Below, piece after piece: positions 16,460 through 23,396 of a stretch of 24,375 bases of DNA; position 1 is the stretch's first letter, and the number at the start of each line of letters is the position of its first letter. The stretch covers positions 1 to 24,375 of the IMG/VR virus record IMGVR_UViG_3300031857_001332; one strand, written 5' to 3'. This stretch comes from a virus. The translations under genes were made by a program, and so were the position numbers. The notes under the pieces were generated by a model. The model saw nothing but the letters and a program-made list of their open reading frames with translations. It searched no databases and was not told the DNA's origin.

Positions 16460-16853
16460 TTATAGTTCCTGTGTGTTCGTTCTTAGTTTCTGACTTCTCA
16501 ACTAAGCCGTTAAGTCTTTGGGTTATTGATGGGTTGTAAAAGCCCATCATGCCTCCAGTAATTTGTTGTTCTCTGATTTCTAACCTTATACGTGAACAGA
16601 TAACCTTAAAGTCATTATAATATTGTAAGTTGTTATCAAAGTAATTAGATACATCTCCATGATTTTCAAAGCAATAGCGTTTAAAACCTTCTAATGTATA
16701 AGGTAGTACGGGGTAATCAGTCATTCGGTGTCCGTCCTTACCTACGTATTGTATCTTAGGCCATTCTTTAGCTTGATCCTTTAGAGATAGTTTATAGTTA
16801 TCCCATGCTTGTTTAAGTTCTTCAGGGGTTTTAAATATCCTTGTTGGGTGCAT
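16404..16853 (-). CDS. Terminase small subunit (DNA-packaging gp3-like)
   Basis: This is a 149-residue protein with an N-terminal FKTPEELKQAWDNYKLSLKD helix and a DYPVLPYTLEGFKRYC motif (a helix-turn region near 47-62). The central helix carries DFKVICSRIRLEIREQQITGG, and the C-terminus is polar and disordered. This is the pattern of the P22 gp3-like/gp3_package group of small terminases, which recognise DNA and recruit the large subunit. It is directly upstream of the large subunit. Its start codon shares a base with the stop of a 51-residue membrane protein gene (TAATG). Confidence 0.75.
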   Translation of the reverse strand: MHPTRIFKTPEELKQAWDNYKLSLKDQAKEWPKIQYVGKDGHRMTDYPVLPYTLEGFKRYCFENHGDVSNYFDNNLQYYNDFKVICSRIRLEIREQQITGGMMGFYNPSITQRLNGLVEKSETKNEHTGTINANFGNTIQPTPKPEDNT

Positions 16854-17008
16854 TAGTTTGTTTCTTTAAAAGCAAAAAATTTAACATATTGAACGGTAAT
16901 AAATAAAGGTATTACAGATTGCCAACTTAACCCAAAATAATCAAAATAGTAATATGTTACTACTGACTGAATTGCTACTGATAATACCCCAACTATAAAA
17001 TCCTTCAT
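16853..17008 (-). CDS. Small membrane protein (51 aa)
   Basis: A 51-codon frame starts with ATG at 17008 and ends with TAA at 16853, both joined to neighbours by TAATG overlaps. Two hydrophobic segments (about 4-21 and 28-47) are separated by a short YFDYFGLSW loop, suggesting a double-spanning inner-membrane protein. It could be holin-like by size and topology, but no lysis gene is in the window to support that. Tight coupling on both sides and membrane composition argue that it is a real gene. Confidence 0.7.
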   Translation of the reverse strand: MKDFIVGVLSVAIQSVVTYYYFDYFGLSWQSVIPLFITVQYVKFFAFKETN

Positions 17009-17124
17009 TAGTTTACAAATAATATGCCTAGGTATTGAACCATTGGGCTGTTAATATAGATTGCTTGTATCATTACATATTCTCCAAGGCATTGTGTCCC
17101 CGTCTGTAGTTTCTTCTTCTTCAT
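17008..17124 (-). CDS. Very small protein (38 aa)
   Basis: An ATG at 17124 opens 38 codons (MKKKKLQTGTQC at the start), ending in a TAATG overlap with the 51-residue gene. A basic N-terminus is followed by a moderately hydrophobic segment (EYVMIQAIYINSP and QYLGILFVN). Spacing to the upstream gene stop (17136) is 11 bases. A competing 33-codon frame (17051-17152) overlaps it and has an acidic repeat, but lacks the stop-start coupling. I favour this one. Confidence 0.45.
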   Translation of the reverse strand: MKKKKLQTGTQCLGEYVMIQAIYINSPMVQYLGILFVN

Positions 17125-17135
17125 CCCATTCATTC

Positions 17136-17357
17136 TCAATCTCTTTGAGCATTTAAGTAGGTTTGTAATCTTGTTATTACTCTCTCAACACATCTTGAAC
17201 AACCGTGTCCGCTTTCGTATGGTAGGTTTACCCCCGGTATTAGTTCGTGTCTATGTTCGTTGTATATGTTAAAAATCTTATGCGTTATGTGTAATGGTGC
17301 TACTCCTAATGGTAATACACTATCTATTAGTTGTTTAACTTCTTCCTTCCAAGTCAT
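17136..17357 (-). CDS. Small Cys-containing phage protein (73 aa)
   Basis: This is a 73-residue soluble protein with no recognised family. An N-terminal helix (WKEEVKQLID) is followed by a helix with ITHKIFNIYNEHRHEL. A GHGCSRCVERVITRLQTYL segment has two Cys (Cys-X2-Cys) next to a helix, possibly a half zinc site. It overlaps the upstream membrane protein gene by 4 bases. Small proteins of this sort are common between terminase and regulatory genes of phages. Confidence 0.6.
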   Translation of the reverse strand: MTWKEEVKQLIDSVLPLGVAPLHITHKIFNIYNEHRHELIPGVNLPYESGHGCSRCVERVITRLQTYLNAQRD

Positions 17358-17632
17358 ATCTTATCAAATGTTAATTTTAACAACCTACTAAATATCTCAG
17401 CACTTATTGATACGATGCATGCTATTAGAAAGTTCTGGTAATATGCTAACCCAATCCAAAAGCCTGAACACATTGAACAGTTGATTAGCTTCTGAATCAC
17501 TTGAAGTGTTAATCCTTTAGGAGTTGATAGATTGCCTACTGTTAAAAAGTTCTTAATGAATTGTATTGATCCGGCTCCTGTGGTGAATAACCAAGTGGCT
17601 GCTAGTATTCCTATAAAGTTGATTGTTTCCAT
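17354..17632 (-). CDS. Small membrane protein with CxxC motif (92 aa)
   Basis: This is a 92-residue protein with three hydrophobic stretches: about 5-20, 42-65 (containing CSMCSGFWIGLAYY) and 66-82. It ends with an amphipathic helix. The Cys-X2-Cys followed by Gly-Phe-Trp inside a membrane segment is a pattern I know from small phage membrane proteins of unknown function. It starts two bases after the stop of the upstream gene and overlaps the next by 4. It may be involved in membrane remodelling or lysis; this is inference only. Confidence 0.6.
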   Translation of the reverse strand: METINFIGILAATWLFTTGAGSIQFIKNFLTVGNLSTPKGLTLQVIQKLINCSMCSGFWIGLAYYQNFLIACIVSISAEIFSRLLKLTFDKI

Positions 17633-17634
17633 AA

Positions 17635-17922
17635 TTATACTTTTATACTTAAATTTCTATGTGGCTGATAATATGATAACTCGATTCCGTTTTCCTGAAA
17701 CATTTTTGCCGCTTCGTTAAAAGCATCATATCCCCAATAATGTTTTGTATCTACTAAAACAAACTCTCCTTTTTTTCTTAGGTGCCACTTTGTTTTAAGA
17801 ATAGAATTTATTTCTCTAATACATTTTGAAACTGCATCTTTATGCCTTAACTCATTATCTGCCTCTTCATTTCTTACAGTATTAATACTATTCAATTCTT
17901 CTATTGTGATTGGCTTTTCCAT
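17635..17922 (-). CDS. Hypothetical phage protein (95 aa)
   Basis: This is a 95-residue soluble protein that I do not recognise. The N-terminal half is charged helix (ITIEELNSINTVRNEEAD) and includes ELRHKDAVSKCIREINSIL. The C-terminal half is alpha/beta with FVLVDTKHYWGYDAFNEAAK followed by NGIELSYYQPHRNL. It overlaps the sigma-like gene stop by 22 bases. No motif indicates an enzyme. Confidence 0.6.
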   Translation of the reverse strand: MEKPITIEELNSINTVRNEEADNELRHKDAVSKCIREINSILKTKWHLRKKGEFVLVDTKHYWGYDAFNEAAKMFQENGIELSYYQPHRNLSIKV

Positions 17923-18485
17923 TGTTCTATCTTTGTTTTAACCTCGTTTATTAATTTGTTAATATTCTGGTAGTTAGATTCATAACCTACTAAGTCTGTT
18001 AATCCTTTGGCTATGTCCCTGCTACTCATTCCTAATTCAAAGTACTGGTGAAATATCTCTTTATCCCACCCCGGTAAACTTTCTTTAAACACTACCAAGT
18101 TAACATAGTTCTCTGCCATTGATTTATTCAAATGACTTACCACGTCTATTAATTCTTTAGTGGCTTGGTTTGTTTCCTCACAGTTTAAATATATCTCGTT
18201 TAAGGATTCATTGTCAACTACTTGGTGTCCTTCTATTATCTCTAACTCCTTACCGTTGTACAACTTGTTAAACTTTGATCTCTTACCTTTAAACTCCCAC
18301 TTCATTTGAGTAACAAATACCTTTATAAATTCCTCATCCTTTTCAGGTATTGCGTCCCAGTTAGTTATCTTCAAGTATGTTTCACTAATCAAGTCATCAG
18401 CCATTAACTCATTCTTTACTCGGCAGATATTCCGGGCACAATGTTTAATGTACTTATGATTCTTAGATAGTAATTCATTTAACAT
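17901..18485 (-). CDS. Sigma-70-like (ECF-type) RNA polymerase sigma factor, putative
   Basis: This is a 194-residue protein with the two-domain layout of small sigma factors. Residues 8-75 resemble region 2: HKYIKHCARNICRV, then MADDLISETYLKI (compare the A-E-D-L-x-Q-E motif that contacts core polymerase), then a helix FIKVFVTQMKWEFKGKRSKF as the -10 binding region. Residues about 140-190 resemble region 4, with FHQYFELGMSSRDIAKGL as a helix-turn-helix and a basic last helix. The linker between (80-135) is longer than usual. It lies before the structural genes and could redirect host polymerase to late promoters. Alternatives are another HTH regulator or a packaging co-factor. Confidence 0.55.
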   Translation of the reverse strand: MLNELLSKNHKYIKHCARNICRVKNELMADDLISETYLKITNWDAIPEKDEEFIKVFVTQMKWEFKGKRSKFNKLYNGKELEIIEGHQVVDNESLNEIYLNCEETNQATKELIDVVSHLNKSMAENYVNLVVFKESLPGWDKEIFHQYFELGMSSRDIAKGLTDLVGYESNYQNINKLINEVKTKIEQWKSQSQ

Positions 18486-18793
18486 TAGAAGTATTTAATA
18501 TCAATACTTAACTCACTCCCCTCAATCTTTCGGTCTGGTTTGTAAAAACTTACTACCCTTTGACCTTCCTTAGTTTTGTTATCAATAATAAAATGCTCAC
18601 AAACTTCATCCTCTACTATCATTATCTTCTTGAACCTCCAAGTGTTACGCTTAGCTAAGTGTTCAATGAACTTATCGTTATAACCTAGCTCCTTTAGTTT
18701 CTTTCTAAAGATACCTTCCTTTTGCTTCATTATCTCATTAGCAATCCTATCGACCTCGTTCTGTATGTTTGGCTGTTCTTCTGTAATGTTCAT
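18485..18793 (-). CDS. Hypothetical phage protein (102 aa)
   Basis: This is a 102-residue charged protein, not recognised. Helices (NEVDRIANEIMKQKEGIFRKK then FIEHLAKRN) lead into a beta-rich end with KIMIVEDEVCEHFIIDNKT and VVSFYKPDRKIEGSELSIDI. It sits between the GT25-like gene (4-base overlap) and the sigma-like gene (a TAATG overlap). Its coupling to the sigma-like gene makes a partner or regulator of that factor conceivable, but nothing in the sequence proves it. Confidence 0.55.
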   Translation of the reverse strand: MNITEEQPNIQNEVDRIANEIMKQKEGIFRKKLKELGYNDKFIEHLAKRNTWRFKKIMIVEDEVCEHFIIDNKTKEGQRVVSFYKPDRKIEGSELSIDIKYF

Positions 18794-19362
18794 AGTAGCT
18801 TACTTTTATCTAAATGCTCATCGTTGTACTTGGTGTGATTCTTTGCGTTATCGCTGTAACCATCCCTTTGATGAGCTATGTATTTAGCTGTTACAAATAT
18901 ACTTAAATTTTGTTTACTTAACCATCTATCATAGTGGTTAATTCCATCCCATGTTAATAACTTATCATAGCTGTTAGCATTTACAATATAGAAGTGTAAG
19001 CCACAGAATTTACTTATCTTATCCCAATACTCATTGTGCTTTGTTGTTCCCCCTCTATTATAAACGCCTCCCATTAATATATCCCAACTGTCTGGCAAAT
19101 TATCTAAACACTTATTAAAGTATTCAATAGTCTTTTCCTTAGCCTGAAATACTATATCATCTTCCATGATACAAATGTACGGCAGTCCCTGTTCCTTAGC
19201 TAACTTAATACAGTTAGTATGAGCTTGGCCTATTCCCTGTTCTGGTTTTAAGTGAGGAATCCCATCTATAACCATAGGCTTTAATCCAATCCACTTTACT
19301 TCCTCTTTAAAGAGTTCGTATCTATCTGTACGTTGGGGTAGGTTTATAACGCAGCTAACCAT
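18790..19362 (-). CDS. GT25-family glycosyltransferase
   Basis: This is a 190-residue transferase of the GT25 type (LPS beta-galactosyltransferase and collagen galactosyltransferase group). An INLPQRTDR motif at 6-14 is the classic N-terminus. GIGQAHTNC at about 43-51 is the Gly-X3-His segment, and YICIMEDDIVF at 62-72 holds the acidic metal-binding residues. A C-terminal GLHFYIVNANSYDKL block is typical of the family. There is no membrane segment, so it should be cytoplasmic. It is last of the six transferase genes. The sugar donor and acceptor cannot be read from the sequence. Confidence 0.8.
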   Translation of the reverse strand: MVSCVINLPQRTDRYELFKEEVKWIGLKPMVIDGIPHLKPEQGIGQAHTNCIKLAKEQGLPYICIMEDDIVFQAKEKTIEYFNKCLDNLPDSWDILMGGVYNRGGTTKHNEYWDKISKFCGLHFYIVNANSYDKLLTWDGINHYDRWLSKQNLSIFVTAKYIAHQRDGYSDNAKNHTKYNDEHLDKSKLL

Positions 19363-19996
19363 GTAATAAATTATGAATGTGTTTCATTGCCCAAACGTCT
19401 TTAGTCCTATCTAAATCATCGCTCTTACAACGGTAGTGGTAAAGATAAGGGTTCTTCATTCTTTGATCATGTGAGCTGTTATAAGGAAATACATCCCATC
19501 TCGCTGCATCCGTTGGGTGAACGCCTGCTCTCTCTAAATAAACCCCTATTAAACAGTCTTCAGAGTCTGTAGGGTAGTCATCAATAGTTCTTAATATATT
19601 AACTAGATCGGTAGATAAAACAAAACCGCATCCAGATGCAAAGCCTCCGCCTAACTTACCGTTGTAAACTTTTGTTTTTGGTAGAGTAGATATATATTCT
19701 TTTAACTTTTGCTTATTAACGTAACTTGATGCGTTGGTTCTAAATATATAATCATAAGCACAGTTAGAATCAAATATCCAATCTAAAGCTAACTTAAACC
19801 TGTAGTTGTTCATATTGGCTTCCTGTGGACACTTAACATATAAGTCTTTACCATATTGTTTGAACTCATTGCCTGAGTAGTAATATATTGTATCTACCCC
19901 CTCAACATCTATTGAATCCCAAGTTTCCTTTTGTCCCTTGATTATTTTATCAAAGGGTGGTATATGGGTGGCTTGCACCATTATTAAAATCTTCAT
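19355..19996 (-). CDS. GT31/fringe-like glycosyltransferase
   Basis: I chose ATG 19996 (MKILIMVQATHIPPF), 22 bases after the previous stop, over a start 48 bases earlier that overlaps the previous gene. The result is 213 residues. Features like galactosyl/fringe-type GT-A enzymes are GQKETWDS at 21-28, YDYIFRTNASSYV at 81-93, GGGFASGCGFVLS near 116-128, and EDCLIGVYL at 146-154, the family's catalytic acidic motif. The usual DxD after the FRT segment is replaced by NASS, as in some bacterial relatives. No membrane anchor is present, unlike eukaryotic members. It overlaps the GT25 gene by 8 bases. Confidence 0.6.
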   Translation of the reverse strand: MKILIMVQATHIPPFDKIIKGQKETWDSIDVEGVDTIYYYSGNEFKQYGKDLYVKCPQEANMNNYRFKLALDWIFDSNCAYDYIFRTNASSYVNKQKLKEYISTLPKTKVYNGKLGGGFASGCGFVLSTDLVNILRTIDDYPTDSEDCLIGVYLERAGVHPTDAARWDVFPYNSSHDQRMKNPYLYHYRCKSDDLDRTKDVWAMKHIHNLLHG

Positions 19997-20018
19997 ATTA
20001 TTATCCAATCTTTTTTTG

Positions 20019-20756
20019 TCATAATTTTCCGTATACTGATTCAAATAGTTTTAAGAACTTAGGTAGCTTTTCTTCATGCTTTACATTTACATTCTCACAG
20101 TGAGCATCTATCATTTGACCTTCAGGTGTAATCATTCCATTGCCACGATCTGTTCTACCTAATGCGTAACAAGTACCCGGCTGTCTACCTCTTAATACAT
20201 TTGTAATAGGTAAGCCTGAAGCCTTTAATCTTTTAGTTAATAAATCCCAGTCATAGTTCCACCACGTTTCCCAATCTTCTTTGTATGGAGTCCCTAACCA
20301 ATCAGCATCACGTTTAAAATCCGCTACACTATTCTCAGTTAGTAACATTACCTTTTGCCATTTATCCGCAGTCATTCCAATATATCCCATTGGATAAAAA
20401 GAGTAGTCCGTTAAGTCATGGCCGTAACTTGTAATCTCATCCATGTTAGGATGCCAGTAATCAGATAGTGGAAGTAAATCCATATCACTAATCATTAAAT
20501 ACTTATCAGGTTGGAACCCAAAGAAACGTGCAGCGTATAACCTTGATGCCTGTGATATTGTTTCCTGTCTAATCCCTTCCATCTTAGGAACTACTACCGT
20601 GTAATCACTTTTAATATTAGCCCTATCTACGTCATCAGTAATCATTGTGCATACTGACCAACCGTAAGATTTCCAAGCCTTATAAATATAAGGGGAATAA
20701 AACCAATAGTCTGGGTTGTTATTTGTGCTTACTACTATAATTTTCTCGTACTCCAT
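20019..20756 (-). CDS. GT-A-type glycosyltransferase-like protein
   Basis: This 245-residue protein starts with a strand (KIIVVSTNNNPDYWFY). The nucleotide-binding strand-loop contains KYLMISDMDLLPLSDYW at about 85-101, whose DMD is the likely metal-binding motif. A later WWNYDWDLL segment and AHCENVN near the end are typical of sugar-acceptor parts of these enzymes. There is no signal peptide or membrane helix. It is in the transferase operon, overlapping the 61-residue gene by 38 bases. The family number is uncertain and the acceptor unknown. Confidence 0.6.
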   Translation of the reverse strand: MEYEKIIVVSTNNNPDYWFYSPYIYKAWKSYGWSVCTMITDDVDRANIKSDYTVVVPKMEGIRQETISQASRLYAARFFGFQPDKYLMISDMDLLPLSDYWHPNMDEITSYGHDLTDYSFYPMGYIGMTADKWQKVMLLTENSVADFKRDADWLGTPYKEDWETWWNYDWDLLTKRLKASGLPITNVLRGRQPGTCYALGRTDRGNGMITPEGQMIDAHCENVNVKHEEKLPKFLKLFESVYGKL

Positions 20757-20904
20757 TTATTTCACCGTTTATAATTGTTATTAATATTTCATTACCTAGC
20801 TCATCCTTAATAGTTAGTAGATGGCTTATGTCAGTTGAATGCTCTAAATATATTACCTGAGTATTAGCGTGTATTCCATTTATGTTTACAATGCTATGAT
20901 TCAT
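20719..20904 (-). CDS. Small beta-rich protein in transferase operon (61 aa)
   Basis: This is a 61-residue frame starting at 20904, overlapping the stop of the transferase upstream by 11 bases and the next transferase by 38. It is beta-rich (HSIVNINGIHANTQVIYL, then LTIKDELGNEILITII) with no membrane segment or known motif. Composition is protein-like and the frame links two genes that would otherwise be about 140 bases apart, so I accept it, though it could be spurious. Confidence 0.55.
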   Translation of the reverse strand: MNHSIVNINGIHANTQVIYLEHSTDISHLLTIKDELGNEILITIINGEINGVRENYSSKHK

Positions 20905-21745
20905 TTACCCAATAAAATATGTTAGGATATTTCTTTTCTAAAGATAATAAATCTTCGTAATCATTCCAATACTTTCTAAGGAATTTAAACAAAGCAGTTT
21001 CGTACCAGCCACTTGCTCCAATGTGACCGCAAATAGTATTTGTTTCTTCTGGTATGTTTAAGTCTAAATAAGTAGGTACTTCATTATGCCAATCATTTAA
21101 GAATGTGTTAGCCATTCCTAACAAGTAGTGCTGAGTTATTGATTCACTTCCTTTGTTTGCCCATGCCGGATATACTGTTTCATTTAAAAAAGTTTGATCG
21201 GCTCCCTTTCTTTTATAATCAATGTGTTGGTTAAGTTGCAATAGTTTATCCCAACTGTCTGGCATTCTCAAAGTCCACGTATCAGTCTTTATTCCTATCA
21301 TGCCTCCAAGTAAAGGAATGTTATGTGATACACTGTCTGTAATAGCGTGCATGGCACTACCTTTGTTTAACCAGTACTGAACGCATTGAGCTTCTTTCTT
21401 AGTGGTTGGGCTGTCTAAGTCTCTACAAAGTACATGAGTGAATTTAGGCTTATCCCACTCTTTGCCACCTTTGTTTAAATAAACGGGTTTTAATCTCCAA
21501 AGCATTGCCTTGCATAAAGGCTCAGGTTCGTTAACATAAACTTCTAAATCCTTTATCCCATCAAATAATTCCTTAAACGCTTCGTAGGTTTCTTTATCAG
21601 TATTTAATACCGTAGTCCATTCAGGATAAACTATTCTATTCATCCTAATAGAAATCATTAAGCCTCTTAAATAGCTGTTAAAATCAAAACAATTATCTTG
21701 ACGTTCTTTATTGTAACCAAATAGTGCGTAACTAATAGCTTTCAT
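20894..21745 (-). CDS. GT-A-type glycosyltransferase-like protein
   Basis: This is a 283-residue soluble protein. The N-terminal MKAISYALFGYNKERQD start is followed by a Rossmann-like region (YPEWTTVLNTDKETYEAF). FTHVLCRDLDSPTTKKEAQ (about 102-120) contains RDLDS, the likely metal/nucleotide-binding acidic motif. After it come HAITDSVSHN and GGMIGIKT (about 147-154), a pattern of acceptor-side loops in small GT-A enzymes. This group is found in capsule and phage gene clusters. It overlaps the GT2 gene by 4 bases and the 61-residue gene by 11. Confidence 0.6.
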   Translation of the reverse strand: MKAISYALFGYNKERQDNCFDFNSYLRGLMISIRMNRIVYPEWTTVLNTDKETYEAFKELFDGIKDLEVYVNEPEPLCKAMLWRLKPVYLNKGGKEWDKPKFTHVLCRDLDSPTTKKEAQCVQYWLNKGSAMHAITDSVSHNIPLLGGMIGIKTDTWTLRMPDSWDKLLQLNQHIDYKRKGADQTFLNETVYPAWANKGSESITQHYLLGMANTFLNDWHNEVPTYLDLNIPEETNTICGHIGASGWYETALFKFLRKYWNDYEDLLSLEKKYPNIFYWVNES

Positions 21746-22311
21746 TTGTTGCTAATATAATCATAATAATACAATATTTTATCTATGTAAACTTCTTTCT
21801 TAAGAAGTTCTGACTTTAAAAGTCTTTGTGAATATTCTGAATCCTCACCAAAATCTTTGTCAGGAAACTTAACAGCCTTAGCTACTTCACTCTTAACCAC
21901 GTTTAAATGGTTCGTGTTTCGCTCATACTTAATTGGATTGGTAGTTGTTTTCCATTCAGAGTATTTAATGCTATGCTCAAATAACTCAGGGATTCCCCCG
22001 TCGATGGTTATCTCACCCCTCAAAGATAAACAGTCTGGTTTACTTTCAAGTGCTTTTAAAATGGTTTTAATATAATCCTTAGCTATTCTATCGTCACTAT
22101 CAATAAAGCATAAGTACTCACCTTTAGCCCAACTTAGTAACTCGTTTCTGTAATGTCCTATTGATTTTTCCCCATTGTTTAAATAAGGGTAAACCTCTAC
22201 CACATCATGCTTACCGTAACCTATTTGTGAGTTAATATCATCGTGTAATAGTTGGAACTTCTTATGATGTTTCTCGTGGATAGGAATTAATATACTTAAA
22301 AATTCGCTCAT
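21742..22311 (-). CDS. GT2-family glycosyltransferase
   Basis: This is a 189-residue compact GT-A enzyme of family 2. FLSILIPIHEK opens the Rossmann-like part. GHYRNELLSWAKGEYLCFI with DSDDRI (71-76) is the classical RN...A-G-E-Y-x-F-x-D-S-D-D signature that binds the divalent metal and nucleotide-sugar. There is no C-terminal membrane domain, in contrast to polymerising GT2 enzymes. It is shorter than typical (about 250 or more), suggesting a minimal catalytic domain. It overlaps genes on both sides by 4 bases. Confidence 0.8.
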   Translation of the reverse strand: MSEFLSILIPIHEKHHKKFQLLHDDINSQIGYGKHDVVEVYPYLNNGEKSIGHYRNELLSWAKGEYLCFIDSDDRIAKDYIKTILKALESKPDCLSLRGEITIDGGIPELFEHSIKYSEWKTTTNPIKYERNTNHLNVVKSEVAKAVKFPDKDFGEDSEYSQRLLKSELLKKEVYIDKILYYYDYISNK

Positions 22312-22679
22312 TTTATTTCTAATTCCTCTCCAGTTAAGGTAAAATAAAGGTTTTGTAATTGGTGTACGTATTCTATCTTATATTCATCTATAATCCACCC
22401 CTCATCGTTTCCTGCATCTAAGTAAAATCTATGTTCAGTCCAAATAAAACTACCTTTAGAAAATGAGTTTTCGAACCCTTTAGTTGGATTTTTAGGTTTC
22501 ATAAACCCAAACTTTATCAACCATTCTTCGGTTAATGGGATGGGTTCTATGTGCATTTGTACCATGTCTTTTTTATCTAAAGACTCACAAACAGCCCCAT
22601 CATAATCAAACCATAACACCCTAACTGGTACAGTATCAACTTGTACTAAATTACCAATCCTTAATTCATTTGCTTTCAT
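22308..22679 (-). CDS. Conserved small phage protein (123 aa), unknown function
   Basis: This is a 123-residue protein starting MKANELRIGNLV, with EPIPLTEEWLIKFGF and a C-terminal YVHQLQNLYFTLTGEELE. I know this pattern as a widespread small protein of Bacteroidetes phages and prophages, with no established function. It has no catalytic or membrane motif. It lies between two transferase genes with 4-base overlaps on each side, so it is co-translated with them here, although in other phages it occurs without them. Confidence 0.75.
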   Translation of the reverse strand: MKANELRIGNLVQVDTVPVRVLWFDYDGAVCESLDKKDMVQMHIEPIPLTEEWLIKFGFMKPKNPTKGFENSFSKGSFIWTEHRFYLDAGNDEGWIIDEYKIEYVHQLQNLYFTLTGEELEIK

Positions 22680-23371
22680 AGTCCAAAGTTAATAGCTCTA
22701 CGTTTGTTAAATAGTTCCTTATCGTAATCCCAAGCTAATTGATTCTTTTGGTAAAGACCATCATCCCTTAAAGAAGTTGGATGCTGACAAGCCGGGTGAT
22801 CGTGCCTGAATAAAACATCAGGGCTTTTAATTAACTTACCTAGCATCTTAGCCACCTCAGTTGCTTCGTTATCACAATAGAAACTTTTATACTCAGGATG
22901 GTAAATTGTTTGTGTTCTATCCCAATAATTTATACCTAGTATCTCCATTGTGTTTATACGTGGTTGGCTAGAGTCATAATACCATAAAGAGGCATCTAGG
23001 CTATTAGGCATAGCTTCTCTTATAATTGAATCCCAACCTTGTTTAACACAGGTTTGGTCATCGCTTAAACTAACCACAATATCCCAATATTCCATTTGAC
23101 TAAAGATTAATAAATCTCTATTAATGGCATGGATTTTAGACTTGCTAGCTCCGTAATAAATGTGAGGTTCTTTTAAAAGTTCTCTTAATTTTAAAGTAAA
23201 CTCATGGCCACAAAGCTCATCGTCAGTATCTAAACTAATTAACCACTTAATCCTTGATGGGTTATTAGCTAAATCTTTAGCCTTTCTTAGAGCTTCAAGG
23301 GCTTGACTAGGTCTGTTTCTAGTAGTTAGTTTAACAACTATCATTTTCTCTATCAAGCCTTTATATTCCAT
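22676..23371 (-). CDS. GT2-like glycosyltransferase
   Basis: This is a 231-residue protein with a GT-A layout: IVVKLTTRNRPSQALEALRK at the N-terminus, IKWLISLDTDDEL (41-53, the first acidic motif), and then WDIVVSLSDDQ (96-106) followed by QGWDSIIREAM (111-121). This pair of acidic loops is common in transferase-like genes of phages. I used ATG 23371; a TTG at 23380 extends the frame by three codons, and an internal Met at residue 10 is also a possible start. It is the first transferase of the block and follows the HNH gene by about 25 bases. Confidence 0.7.
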   Translation of the reverse strand: MEYKGLIEKMIVVKLTTRNRPSQALEALRKAKDLANNPSRIKWLISLDTDDELCGHEFTLKLRELLKEPHIYYGASKSKIHAINRDLLIFSQMEYWDIVVSLSDDQTCVKQGWDSIIREAMPNSLDASLWYYDSSQPRINTMEILGINYWDRTQTIYHPEYKSFYCDNEATEVAKMLGKLIKSPDVLFRHDHPACQHPTSLRDDGLYQKNQLAWDYDKELFNKRRAINFGL

Positions 23372-23396
23372 TGAGTTCAAAATTAGTTATTTTTTT

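Noticed and set aside
17051-17152. 33-codon acidic frame
   Set aside because: It overlaps the stop of the 73-residue gene and competes with the 38-codon frame, which has better spacing and a TAATG link.
19080-21264. An identical 18-base stretch in two transferase genes (19080-19097 and 21247-21264); 12 bases of it also at 9486-9497
   Set aside because: In each case it encodes Pro-Asp-Ser-Trp in frame, so shared residues and codon habits explain it. No flanking similarity suggests a mobile or regulatory repeat.
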